A stretch of 64,000 nucleotides of DNA from an uncultured Clostridia bacterium (GTDB lineage: Bacteria > Bacillota > Clostridia > Oscillospirales > Ruminococcaceae). The notes below the pieces were generated by a model. That model did not search any database. It was not told the DNA's origin and was given only the letters and a program-made list of their open reading frames with translations. A program made the position numbers and the translations under genes. How positions within the stretch are numbered: the first letter of the stretch is position 1; the number at the start of each line of letters is the position of its first letter. Location of the stretch: the NCBI GenBank assembly GCA_945876755.1, contig CAMCPM010000002.1, positions 176,254-240,253 of the forward strand. Reading direction: 5' to 3'. This document shows positions 39,646 through 48,977 of the stretch, one piece after another.

Positions 39646-40143
39646 ATCAATAATCTTAATATTGTTCTTGTAGAGCCGCAGATACCGCAGAATACCGGAA
39701 ATATTTCCCGCACCTGCGCAGTTACCGGTGCAAGGCTTCACCTTGTCAGACCCCTTGGCTTTGAGGTCACGGATAAAAATCTGAAGCGTGCCGGACTTGA
39801 CTACTGGAACGAACTTGACATTACATACTATGACGATCTGGACGACTTCTTCTCAAAAAACAGCGGTAATTTTTTCTTTTTTACAACAAAAGGGAAAAAT
39901 ACATACAGCAAGGTCTCATATCCCGACAACAGCTATCTTTTTTTCGGACGTGAGGATGCCGGACTTCCCGAGTCTCTTCTTGTGAAAAATCCCGATACCT
40001 GTCTCAGAATACCTATGAGACCTCGGCTGAGAAGCCTTAATCTTTCAAATTCCGTGGCTATTGCAGTCTATGAGGTGCTTCGGCAATGGGATTTTCCCGA
40101 CCTTGCTGCCGAGGGTAAGCTTACGCAGTATACATGGGATTAA
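39646..40143 (+). CDS. trmL: tRNA (cytidine(34)-2'-O)-methyltransferase, SPOUT family; absent from ORF track, no canonical start codon
   Basis: Direct translation ...NNLNIVLVEPQIPQNTGNISRTCAVTGARLHLVRPLGF...FGREDAGLPESLL...CLRIPMRPRLRSLNLSNSVAIAVYEVLRQ*; start codon uncertain (ATC at 39640/39646 or ATT at 39661). Confidence 0.9.
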   Translation: MNNLNIVLVEPQIPQNTGNISRTCAVTGARLHLVRPLGFEVTDKNLKRAGLDYWNELDITYYDDLDDFFSKNSGNFFFFTTKGKNTYSKVSYPDNSYLFFGREDAGLPESLLVKNPDTCLRIPMRPRLRSLNLSNSVAIAVYEVLRQWDFPDLAAEGKLTQYTWD

Positions 40144-40179
40144 GGTTTGACAAGTAATATTACAGAAAGGATTGATTTT

Positions 40180-41046
40180 ATGAGTAAAATTAAGCTTATG
40201 ACCGACTCTGCTTCGGATATCCCAAAGGAGCTGGAGGCAAAATACGACATAAGAATACTTTGCTTTCCTATTACACTTGGTGAAAAGTCTTTTTATGACC
40301 GTGATTACGATTATGTAGAATATTATGATATGCTTATAAATTCCAAGGATTTTCCGACTCATGCGCAGATAACGGCATTTGAATTTGAGGAGATATACAA
40401 GGAATACTATGAGCAGGGCTATACCGACCTGATTTACGTTGCTATTGCTTCGCTTGGTTCAAACACTTACAATAATGCTGTTATGGCAGTTGATACGTTC
40501 TTTGAAAACACCCCCGAAGCAAAGGACAAGTATAATATTCACGTTATTGATTCGGGAAACTACACCGGTGTTTACGGATATCCGCTTATCCAATCGGCAA
40601 TCAAGATATCAAAGGGCGCTTCCGCGGAAGAGGTCATTGCATATATGAAGGACTGGCTTTCCTGCGCAGAAGTACATTTCGGCTGCTATACACTTGAATT
40701 TGTTAAGCGCTCGGGACGTGTCAGCACCGCTGCGGCTTTTGTGGGCGAAATGCTGGGACTCCGTCCTGTTATCAAAATCAAGGGCGGCGTTTCCACTACC
40801 GACGCAAAGGTGAGGGGAGACAAGGCGATCATTCCCAAAATCGTTGAAATTACCGCTGACAGGATCATTCCGCAGACACCTTATTGCCTTGTTTACGCTT
40901 ACGATGAGTCTCAGGAGAAGGAGCTTGCAAAGGAGCTTACCAAAAAGCTTGGCTATCCGCCCGAAATGTCTTTCAGAATAGGCGGAGTTATCGCTGCAAA
41001 TGCAGGTCCTAAGCTTGTAGGCGCTTTTTTCAAAGCTAAAGATTGA
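40180..41046 (+). CDS. DegV family fatty-acid-binding protein
   Basis: KLMTDSASDIPKELEAKYDIRILCFPITLGEKSFYD; ATG at 40180 with AGAAAGG SD. Confidence 0.93.
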   Translation: MSKIKLMTDSASDIPKELEAKYDIRILCFPITLGEKSFYDRDYDYVEYYDMLINSKDFPTHAQITAFEFEEIYKEYYEQGYTDLIYVAIASLGSNTYNNAVMAVDTFFENTPEAKDKYNIHVIDSGNYTGVYGYPLIQSAIKISKGASAEEVIAYMKDWLSCAEVHFGCYTLEFVKRSGRVSTAAAFVGEMLGLRPVIKIKGGVSTTDAKVRGDKAIIPKIVEITADRIIPQTPYCLVYAYDESQEKELAKELTKKLGYPPEMSFRIGGVIAANAGPKLVGAFFKAKD

Positions 41047-41057
41047 TATAAAAACAG

Positions 41058-41090
41058 TCCGGCAGGAATTTCATAAAAATTCTTGTCGGA
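41058..41090 (+). terminator. Intrinsic terminator after degV
   Basis: TCCGgCAGGAATTT-cat-AAAATTCTTGtCGGA then TTTTTTTT. Confidence 0.85.
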
Positions 41091-41167
41091 TTTTTTTTAT
41101 TATGTCTTGAATGTTGGCGAAAAATCTGCTACAATAAATTGATATATTATTGAAAGGTAGTTTGATT

Positions 41168-42250
41168 ATGATCTCAAAATTCACTAACCTTATTGATTTG
41201 AACGATATGCCTGTCAAATGGTGGAACGAAGTTATATCTCTCGGAGCAAAAATCGCCGACGATCCCTCTGTCTATGCGCATGAATGTGACGGAAAAATAA
41301 TGGCTACGCTTTTTTATGAACCCTCCACACGCACACAGATGTCATTCCAGACTGCAATGCTGAAGCTTGGCGGAACTATTATAGGCTTTGACAATCCTGC
41401 AACGTCGTCTGTTGCAAAGGGCGAAAACCTCAAGGACACAACAAAGATCGTATCAAGCTACGCCGATATTATGGTAATGCGCCATCCCCTTGAGGGCTCT
41501 GCAAAGGCAGCGGCGCTTACTGCCGACTGTCCGGTAATAAACGCAGGAGACGGCGGACACCTGCACCCTACGCAGACGCTCACCGACCTGCTTACGCTCT
41601 CAAAGGAAAAGGGGAGACTTGATAACCTTACTATTGGATTGTGCGGAGACCTGAAAAACGGCAGGACCGTTCATTCGCTCTGTAAGGCGCTTTCCTGCTA
41701 TAAAAACAATAAGTTCATTCTCATCTCCACACCCGAACTGCGCCTGCCGTTCTACATAAAGGACATTCTCAATGCTTCAAACAGCACTTTTGAAGAAGTT
41801 GACTCTATTGAGGAGGCTATCGGAAAGCTTGATGTACTTTATATGACAAGGATTCAGAGAGAACGTTTTTCTTCTCCCGAAGAGTATGAAAAACAGAAGG
41901 ACGTTTACAGACTGGACAGGGCAAAAATGCTCAAAGCAAGAAACGATTTGTGCGTGCTTCACCCTCTTCCGCGCGTTGATGAAATTGCCGTCGAGATTGA
42001 CAGCGACCCCAGAGCGCTTTACTTCAAGCAGGCTAAATACGGAATGTATGTGAGAATGGCTCTTATCCTTACAGTGCTTAAAAATGAATATCCAACAACG
42101 CTGCTTACGGGAAAAGCCTCAGCAGGAAACGCCTGCACCAATCCCAACTGCATTACACAAAAGGAAGCCTATCTTCCCAAAAGCTTCCGCGGAAAGGGAG
42201 ATACGCTTGAATGTGAATACTGCGACGAGCGTTTCCTTCAGAAGCATTGA
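41168..42250 (+). CDS. pyrB: Aspartate carbamoyltransferase catalytic chain with C-terminal PyrI-type zinc domain
   Basis: [46 protein letters not shown]-term [34 protein letters not shown] (Cx4C-x20-Cx2C). Confidence 0.93.
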   Translation: MISKFTNLIDLNDMPVKWWNEVISLGAKIADDPSVYAHECDGKIMATLFYEPSTRTQMSFQTAMLKLGGTIIGFDNPATSSVAKGENLKDTTKIVSSYADIMVMRHPLEGSAKAAALTADCPVINAGDGGHLHPTQTLTDLLTLSKEKGRLDNLTIGLCGDLKNGRTVHSLCKALSCYKNNKFILISTPELRLPFYIKDILNASNSTFEEVDSIEEAIGKLDVLYMTRIQRERFSSPEEYEKQKDVYRLDRAKMLKARNDLCVLHPLPRVDEIAVEIDSDPRALYFKQAKYGMYVRMALILTVLKNEYPTTLLTGKASAGNACTNPNCITQKEAYLPKSFRGKGDTLECEYCDERFLQKH

Positions 42251-42267
42251 TAACACCGGACAAAAAG

Positions 42268-42300
42268 ATAACTCCGTTTCCCGAAGAAAACGGAGTTATC
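42268..42300. terminator. Bidirectional terminator between pyrB and HPr-like gene
   Basis: GATAACTCCGTTT-cccgaaga-AAACGGAGTTATC. Confidence 0.75.
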
Positions 42301-42322
42301 AGATTTGTTATTGTATAATTAA

Positions 42323-42553
42323 TTAGTCAACGATGAATTCCTTGATCTGAGCGAAAAATTCGGAAGCATCGTCTGTGTGAGCTTCAAGCTTAATCGGCTT
42401 AGAGAGATCGAGGCTGAAAATACCCATGATAGACTTTGCGTCAACTGCATATCTTCCGGAAATAAGGTCAACATCGTAGTCACACTGTGAAACAACTGTC
42501 ACAAATTTCTTGACATCGTTAATTGTACCTAACATTACTGTAGTCTTGTTCAT
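42323..42553 (-). CDS. HPr-like phosphocarrier-family protein lacking the catalytic His motif
   Basis: VDAKSIMGIFSLDL matches the HPr Ser46 region; no GxHARPA motif at N-terminus; ATG 42553 with GGAGGG SD. Confidence 0.85.
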   Translation of the reverse strand: MNKTTVMLGTINDVKKFVTVVSQCDYDVDLISGRYAVDAKSIMGIFSLDLSKPIKLEAHTDDASEFFAQIKEFIVD

Positions 42554-42735
42554 AATTTGTCCCTCCAAATAATGATAATTTTACCTTCTCGGTATGTATA
42601 TAGAATAACAGCTTTTTTCCATTAAGTCAAGAGAATTTGCAAAAGTTTTTTATTTATTGTATAATAGTATTGATTTTCAAACTGATTAACCTGTTTGAAC
42701 TATGTCAGTTTGCACAAAATAACAATGAGGTTTTT

Positions 42736-44043
42736 ATGAAAATTTACTTTTTAACCTTTGGCTGCAAGGTAAATTTATATGAGACAGAAAATATGAAACA
42801 GCTTTTTTCTGAAAGCGGTCACAGTGTTTGCAGCTCCGAAGAAGAAGCCGACGCATTTGTAATAAATTCGTGTACCGTTACGGGTACGGGCGATAAAAAG
42901 CTAAAAAAAGAAATAAGGCGGCTCAGAAGAAATTACCCTCAGTCGGTGATCATACTTACAGGCTGCTTTCCACAGGCTTTTAAATCGGAAGCAGATATGA
43001 TAACCGAAGCGGACATTATAACAGGCACCAAAAACCGTGTGGAGCTTCCAAAGCTTCTGGAGGATCACATTTCCCAAAAGCACCGTATCACAAGCGTGTG
43101 TGAATACGGCAGAAACGAACAGTTTGAGCATATGTCCAACAAAAGCTTTGAAAATAATACCCGTGCTTTTGTGAAAATTCAGGACGGCTGCGGAATGTTC
43201 TGCACCTATTGTATTATACCCTACTCACGGGGAAATTTCCGTTCAAAGCCGCTTGATGATATTGTTTCCGAGATTTCGGAGCTTGCAGCGTCAGGCTATC
43301 GGGAAGTGGTTCTGGTTGGGATCAATTTGTCGTTCTACGGTATTGATTTCGGGAAACGCCTTGCCGACGCGGTTGAAGCAGTGTGCGGGATAGAGGGTAT
43401 TGAACGGGTACGTCTCGGTTCTATCGAGCCTGAAATGATAACTCCTGACGATATTGAAAGACTTGCAAAGCTGGACAAGCTTTGTCCTCAGTTTCATTTA
43501 TCGCTGCAAAGCGGATGCGATAAAACTCTGAAAGCTATGAACAGACGTTATCTTTCTGCGGATTATGAAAAAATTGTAAATCTTTTGAGAGATAACTTTG
43601 AGGACTGTTCCATAACCACTGATATTATGGTGGGATTCCCGGGTGAAACAGACGAGGATTTCAGGCAGTCTCTTGAATTTGCAGAAAAAATCGGATTTGC
43701 CAAGGCACATATTTTCCCTTATTCTCCCAGAAAGGGCACTCCGGCGGCAGAAATGGCAAATCAAGTACCCGAAGACGTCAAGCACAGACGCGCCGCACAA
43801 ATGGCTGATGCTATGGAAAAATGTCGTGTGAAATTCCTTGAAAGTCAGGTGGGAAAAGAATTTCCCGTACTTTTTGAGCGTGAAAAGGACAACGGAATCC
43901 ATCACGGATATACGCCGAATTACACACAAGTAAAAATTTTAACAAAAAGTTCAGAGAAAAGTTTGCGTAATCGTCTTTTTTATGTTAAAATAATAGGGTT
44001 AGGAAATGATTGCTGTATCGGCGAAATTTTATATTGTAAATAA
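42736..44043 (+). CDS. mtaB: tRNA (t6A37)-methylthiotransferase, MtaB-type radical SAM
   Basis: FLTFGCKVNLYETENM, VINSCTVT, QDGCGMFCTYCIIPYSRG. Confidence 0.92.
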   Translation: MKIYFLTFGCKVNLYETENMKQLFSESGHSVCSSEEEADAFVINSCTVTGTGDKKLKKEIRRLRRNYPQSVIILTGCFPQAFKSEADMITEADIITGTKNRVELPKLLEDHISQKHRITSVCEYGRNEQFEHMSNKSFENNTRAFVKIQDGCGMFCTYCIIPYSRGNFRSKPLDDIVSEISELAASGYREVVLVGINLSFYGIDFGKRLADAVEAVCGIEGIERVRLGSIEPEMITPDDIERLAKLDKLCPQFHLSLQSGCDKTLKAMNRRYLSADYEKIVNLLRDNFEDCSITTDIMVGFPGETDEDFRQSLEFAEKIGFAKAHIFPYSPRKGTPAAEMANQVPEDVKHRRAAQMADAMEKCRVKFLESQVGKEFPVLFEREKDNGIHHGYTPNYTQVKILTKSSEKSLRNRLFYVKIIGLGNDCCIGEILYCK

Positions 44044-44079
44044 TATCTGATTCAGATAAAAAATAAGGAGCGTAAAATT

Positions 44080-47000
44080 ATGTCAGTATTTCGTATCTAT
44101 GTTGAAAAAAAGCCCGAATATGCTGTTGAAGCAAAAAATCTGCTTTCAGACGTCAAGACTGCTCTTCGTCTTGATAATCTCAGAAACATCCGTATTCTGA
44201 ACCGCTATGACGCAGAAGGTCTCAGCGATGCTGATTTTGCTCTTGCCATTGGAAATGTTTTTTCCGAGCCTGCTGTTGACACCTGCACACGGACTATGCC
44301 TAAGCTTAACGAAAATGAAACAGTTTTTGCTGTGGAATATCTTCCCGGTCAGTTTGACCAGCGTGCTGACTCCTGCGAACAGTGTATTCAGATACTTACA
44401 CAGGGCGAACGCTGCAAGGTAAGAAATGCCCGTGTTTACATTGTAGAGGGCAAGCTTTCCGCAAGCGAGCTTTCACAGCTGAAATCATATATAATTAACC
44501 CTGTCGAAAGCCGTGAAGCTTCCCTTGAAGAGGTTGAAACCCTTGCTTCCGATTATGATATTCCTACTGAGGTCGAAACTCTTACAAACTTTATTTATCT
44601 TGAAGAAGTCGATTTGGTAAACTTTATAAATAAGTACGGTCTTGCTATGGATCTTGACGATATCAAGTTCTGCCAGAAGTATTTCAAGGAAACCGAACAG
44701 CGTGACCCGACAATTACCGAAATAAGAATGATCGATACATACTGGTCCGATCATTGCCGTCATACAACGTTCTCAACCATTATCGATGACGCTGTTATCA
44801 ATGCCGATTATATCAAGAAGACCTATGACGAATACATCAACGTAAGAAACGAGCTTGGCAGAGGCAATAAGCCGATAACTCTTATGGATATTGCTACGAT
44901 TGCTGCTAAGAAGCTTAAAAAAGACGGTGTTCTCAAAGACCTTGACGAGTCGGAGGAGATCAACGCCTGCTCCGTTGAGATAAAAGTAGACGTTGACGGC
45001 GAAATGCAGGATTGGCTCCTTATGTTCAAAAACGAGACCCATAACCACCCAACTGAAATCGAGCCTTTCGGCGGTGCGGCTACCTGTCTCGGCGGTGCTA
45101 TCCGCGACCCGCTTTCGGGACGTTCCTATGTTTATCAGGCTATGCGTGTAACAGGTGCGGCTAATCCTCTTGTTCCCGTTGAGGATACCGTTCACGGAAA
45201 GCTTCCCCAGAGAAAGATCACAGTCGGCGCTGCAAACGGATACAGCTCCTACGGTAACCAGATAGGTCTTGCAACAGGTCACGTATCCGAGATTTATCAT
45301 CCCGGATACGTTGCAAAACGTCTTGAGATAGGCGCTGTTGTAGGTGCTGCTCCAAAGTCCAACGTAATCCGTGAGGTTCCCGACCCGGACGATGTTATCA
45401 TCCTTCTTGGCGGACGTACAGGCCGTGACGGCTGCGGCGGTGCAACAGGTTCTTCCAAGTCACACACAGAGGCTTCCCTTGAACACTGCGGCGCAGAGGT
45501 ACAGAAGGGTAATCCTCCCGAGGAGCGCAAGCTTCAGAGATTGTTCAGAAATCCCGATGTTACAAAGATGATAAAGCGCTGCAACGACTTTGGCGCAGGC
45601 GGCGTTTCCGTTGCTATCGGCGAGCTTACCGACGGACTTGTTATTGACCTTAACAAAGTACCCAAGAAGTACGACGGCCTTGACGGTACAGAGCTTGCAA
45701 TTTCCGAAAGCCAGGAGCGTATGGCTGTTGTTGTACGCAAGACCGACGCTGACAAATTCATTGCCGAGGCTGCAAAGGAAAACCTTGAAGCGACACTTGT
45801 TGCAGTTGTTACCGCAGAGCCTCGTCTTAAAATGACATGGAACGGAAAGGTCATCGTTAATCTTTCAAGAGAATTCCTTAACTCAAACGGCGCTGAAAAG
45901 CATACGACCGTTGCTGTTCCCGTGCCTGTTACAAAGCAGATAAAGACATACAGCGATACTCCCGAAAGCTGGGAGCAGCTTATGACTAACCTCAACGTCT
46001 GCTCGCAGAAGGGCCTTGTTGAGCGTTTTGACTCAACAATCGGCGCAGGTACTGTTCTTATGCCTTACGGCGGCGCTTATCAGCTTACTCCGACTCAGGC
46101 AATGGCTGCTAAGATACCTGTACTCAAGGGCGAGACTGACACCTGCTCTATTATGGGCTGGGGCTTCAACCCTTACGTTACCGACAGAAGCCCTTACCAC
46201 GGCGCAATGTTTGCAGTAATTGAATCTATCGCAAAGGTCGTTGCAGCAGGCGGAAGCTACAAGCACTGCTGGCTGACCTTCCAGGAATACTTTGAGAGAA
46301 CACAAAATAATCCTACACGCTGGGGCAAGCCTTTCTCCGCACTTCTCGGTGCTTTCAAGGCTCAGCTTGAACTCGGATGCGGAGCTATCGGCGGCAAGGA
46401 TTCCATGTCGGGTACATTTGAAAACATCGACGTTCCCGCAACTCTTGTTTCCTTTGCTGTTTCCACCGCTTCGGCAAAGAAGATTATTTCCCCCGAATTC
46501 AAAAAGGCAGGCGACAAGGTCGTTCTTATCGTTCCCGATCTTGACGAAAACGGTCTGCCCGTATTCGACAGCGTGAAATCCTGCTATGAACGTGTTGAAA
46601 AGCTTATTGCAGACGGTACTGCCGTTGCTGCATGGGCTATCGGCTTCGGCGGCGTAGCAGAAGCAGTTGCTAAAATGTCTCTCGGTAACAGAATAGGCTT
46701 CAAGTTTGACAAGAAGCTTTCCGACGACCTGCTGTTCTATTCCAGATACGGAGCTTTCGTTGTAGAGCTTGACGGCGACCCGTTCACCGTTGAAAATGTT
46801 ATCGGCGAAACAATTGCAGAGTACAAGATAGACTGCAAGAATTACACCGTTGACATGGCTGATATTCAGAAGAAGTGGGAGGATAGACTTGAACCGGTAT
46901 TCCCATGCAATATCAAGACCGAAGATAAGCCTGCAAAGATATTCACATATACCGCAAAGGAAACTGTTCAGCATGCTTCCGCATTTGCTAAGCCACGTGT

Positions 47001-47787
47001 GCTTATACCTGTATTCCCCGGTACAAACTGCGAGTACGATACCGCAAGAGTATTCGAGCGTGCAGGTGCAGTTCCGGAAGTAGTTGTTATCAAGAATCTT
47101 TCAGCTGCTGCTCTTGAGGACAGCGTTTCATATTTTGAAAAGGCTGTAAAGCAGTCCCAGATCATCATGATTCCCGGCGGATTCTCAGGCGGTGACGAGC
47201 CTGACGGTTCCGGTAAGTTCATCACTGCATTCTTCCGCAATCCGCGCATCAAGGACGCTGTTCACGACCTTATGGACAACCGTGACGGACTTATGCTCGG
47301 TATCTGTAACGGCTTCCAGGCGCTTATCAAGCTTGGTCTTGTTCCCTACGGAAAAATCGTGGATATGACCGACGATTCGCCTACGCTTACATTCAATACC
47401 ATAGGCAGACACCAGTCAATGATGGTAAACACAAGGATCGCTTCAAACAAGTCTCCATGGCTTGCAGGCTGCGAGGTAGGTGATATTCACAGAATAGCAA
47501 TTTCTCACGGTGAAGGACGCTTTGTAGCTTCTCCCGAGCTTATCAAGCAGCTTGCCGACAACGGTCAGATAGCTACTCAGTATGTTGACCTTAACGGCGC
47601 TCCGACTCTTGATATCCGCTTTAACCCCAACACCTCATTTGAGGCTATCGAGGGAATTACTTCCCCCGACGGACGAATCCTCGGCAAGATGGGTCACAGC
47701 GAGAGAATCGGTTCTGAGATATGCAAGAACGTTCCCGGCAACAAGGATCAGAAGATCTTTGAAAGCGGCGTTGCTTACTTCAAATAA
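44080..47787 (+). CDS. purL: Phosphoribosylformylglycinamidine synthase, single-chain long form
   Basis: 1235 aa; MFKNETHNHPTEIEPFGGAATCLGGAIRDPLSGRSYVYQAMR; C-term GATase IPGGFSGGDEPDGSGKF / LGICNGFQALIKLGL / ISHGEGRF. Confidence 0.97.
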   Translation: MSVFRIYVEKKPEYAVEAKNLLSDVKTALRLDNLRNIRILNRYDAEGLSDADFALAIGNVFSEPAVDTCTRTMPKLNENETVFAVEYLPGQFDQRADSCEQCIQILTQGERCKVRNARVYIVEGKLSASELSQLKSYIINPVESREASLEEVETLASDYDIPTEVETLTNFIYLEEVDLVNFINKYGLAMDLDDIKFCQKYFKETEQRDPTITEIRMIDTYWSDHCRHTTFSTIIDDAVINADYIKKTYDEYINVRNELGRGNKPITLMDIATIAAKKLKKDGVLKDLDESEEINACSVEIKVDVDGEMQDWLLMFKNETHNHPTEIEPFGGAATCLGGAIRDPLSGRSYVYQAMRVTGAANPLVPVEDTVHGKLPQRKITVGAANGYSSYGNQIGLATGHVSEIYHPGYVAKRLEIGAVVGAAPKSNVIREVPDPDDVIILLGGRTGRDGCGGATGSSKSHTEASLEHCGAEVQKGNPPEERKLQRLFRNPDVTKMIKRCNDFGAGGVSVAIGELTDGLVIDLNKVPKKYDGLDGTELAISESQERMAVVVRKTDADKFIAEAAKENLEATLVAVVTAEPRLKMTWNGKVIVNLSREFLNSNGAEKHTTVAVPVPVTKQIKTYSDTPESWEQLMTNLNVCSQKGLVERFDSTIGAGTVLMPYGGAYQLTPTQAMAAKIPVLKGETDTCSIMGWGFNPYVTDRSPYHGAMFAVIESIAKVVAAGGSYKHCWLTFQEYFERTQNNPTRWGKPFSALLGAFKAQLELGCGAIGGKDSMSGTFENIDVPATLVSFAVSTASAKKIISPEFKKAGDKVVLIVPDLDENGLPVFDSVKSCYERVEKLIADGTAVAAWAIGFGGVAEAVAKMSLGNRIGFKFDKKLSDDLLFYSRYGAFVVELDGDPFTVENVIGETIAEYKIDCKNYTVDMADIQKKWEDRLEPVFPCNIKTEDKPAKIFTYTAKETVQHASAFAKPRVLIPVFPGTNCEYDTARVFERAGAVPEVVVIKNLSAAALEDSVSYFEKAVKQSQIIMIPGGFSGGDEPDGSGKFITAFFRNPRIKDAVHDLMDNRDGLMLGICNGFQALIKLGLVPYGKIVDMTDDSPTLTFNTIGRHQSMMVNTRIASNKSPWLAGCEVGDIHRIAISHGEGRFVASPELIKQLADNGQIATQYVDLNGAPTLDIRFNPNTSFEAIEGITSPDGRILGKMGHSERIGSEICKNVPGNKDQKIFESGVAYFK

Positions 47788-47799
47788 TCCATATGCTTT

Positions 47800-47828
47800 G
47801 AGGGCGTCCTATAAATCAGGATGCCCTC
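47800..47828 (+). terminator. Intrinsic terminator after purL
   Basis: GAGGGCgTCCT-ataaatc-AGGAtGCCCTC then TTTTTAT. Confidence 0.85.
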
Positions 47829-47917
47829 TTTTTATAATAAATGATAATTTTACTGCTTGCATAAAATGCGGAAATGTGATATAATTTGAAAAAATATATC
47901 ATTATTCGGAGATTGAG

Positions 47918-48952
47918 ATGAACGATATAACGGACGTTAAAACAAGTGCGGAGAAAACTGCTCCGCACGGAAGATTTTTTAAGCTCCCCGTGAATGCAGC
48001 AATAGCGCTTACGGCGGTTTCTCTTACGGTAATTACAAGCCTTTCCGTGGCAGTTGCCTTTCTTGCGGCAGGTATCGGTAAAGCTGAAGAAACTCCACAT
48101 GAGACCGAGCCTGCTGCTGAGGAGTTTGTACCCGTTGTGAACAACCGTGTGTACGACTTCTATTCCGAGGACGATGTTATCCTGCTGGACGACTCATACT
48201 ACGGCGATATATGGATACCGGCATTTACAAGCGTTCCGAGGCATACATATGATTACGGCGGACTTGCTCTTGAAAACGGCAGGTATACATATTCCGAAAA
48301 CGGCGAGATAGTCTCAAAAACAGGCATCGACGTTTCATACCATCAGGGTGATATAGACTGGAAGCGTGTTGCTGCTGACGGAATTGATTTTGCAATAATG
48401 CGAGTCGGTTACCGGGGCTATGAAAGCGGAGCGCTTAACCTTGACGAAAAATTCCATGAGTACATGAACGGCGCTCTTGACGCAGGTCTTGATGTGGGCG
48501 TATACTTCTTTTCACAGGCGGTAACAGCCGATGAAGCTATTGAAGAAGCCAACTTCGTAATGGAGCAGATACAGGGCTATGACGTAAAATATCCCGTGAT
48601 TTTTGACTGGGAGATAATGGAGTCGGAATTTGCCCGTACAAACGAAATTGCTCCCCATATCGTTACCGAGTGTGCCGCTGCATTCTGCGATACCGTTTCG
48701 GACGGCGGATACCGTCCCATGGTTTACGGAAGCAGAAGGTTTGCCCTGTTGAAACTGGATATGAGCAAGCTGTCGGATTACGGCTTCTGGTATGCCGAAT
48801 ACAAGGACGGACACAACGAGCCTGTGTATCCTTATGATTATCAGATATGGCAGTACGCCAGCGACGGCAAAGTTGACGGCATTGACGGTGACGTTGATTT
48901 AAATATTTGTTTTACCGATTATTACGGTGTTACAAATGTGGCTTTAACATAA
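47918..48952 (+). CDS. Membrane-anchored GH25 lysozyme-like hydrolase
   Basis: TGIDVSYHQGDIDWKRVAADGIDFAIMRVGYRGY ... YPVIFDWEIME ... YQIWQYASDGKVDGIDGDVDLNIC. Confidence 0.92.
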   Translation: MNDITDVKTSAEKTAPHGRFFKLPVNAAIALTAVSLTVITSLSVAVAFLAAGIGKAEETPHETEPAAEEFVPVVNNRVYDFYSEDDVILLDDSYYGDIWIPAFTSVPRHTYDYGGLALENGRYTYSENGEIVSKTGIDVSYHQGDIDWKRVAADGIDFAIMRVGYRGYESGALNLDEKFHEYMNGALDAGLDVGVYFFSQAVTADEAIEEANFVMEQIQGYDVKYPVIFDWEIMESEFARTNEIAPHIVTECAAAFCDTVSDGGYRPMVYGSRRFALLKLDMSKLSDYGFWYAEYKDGHNEPVYPYDYQIWQYASDGKVDGIDGDVDLNICFTDYYGVTNVALT

Positions 48953-48977
48953 AATTAATTTGAAAGGAATGTTTTTT

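Noticed and set aside
42679-42716. CAAACTG...CAGTTTG inverted repeat upstream of mtaB
   Set aside because: 7-bp arms with ~20-nt loop; not enough to call an operator or riboswitch
44041-44060. ATCTGA-T-TCAGAT palindrome before purL
   Set aside because: Short and AT-rich with no adjacent promoter or T-tract; could be chance
46033-46974. 313-aa minus-strand ORF opposite purL
   Set aside because: Antisense shadow of purL; no recognisable domain
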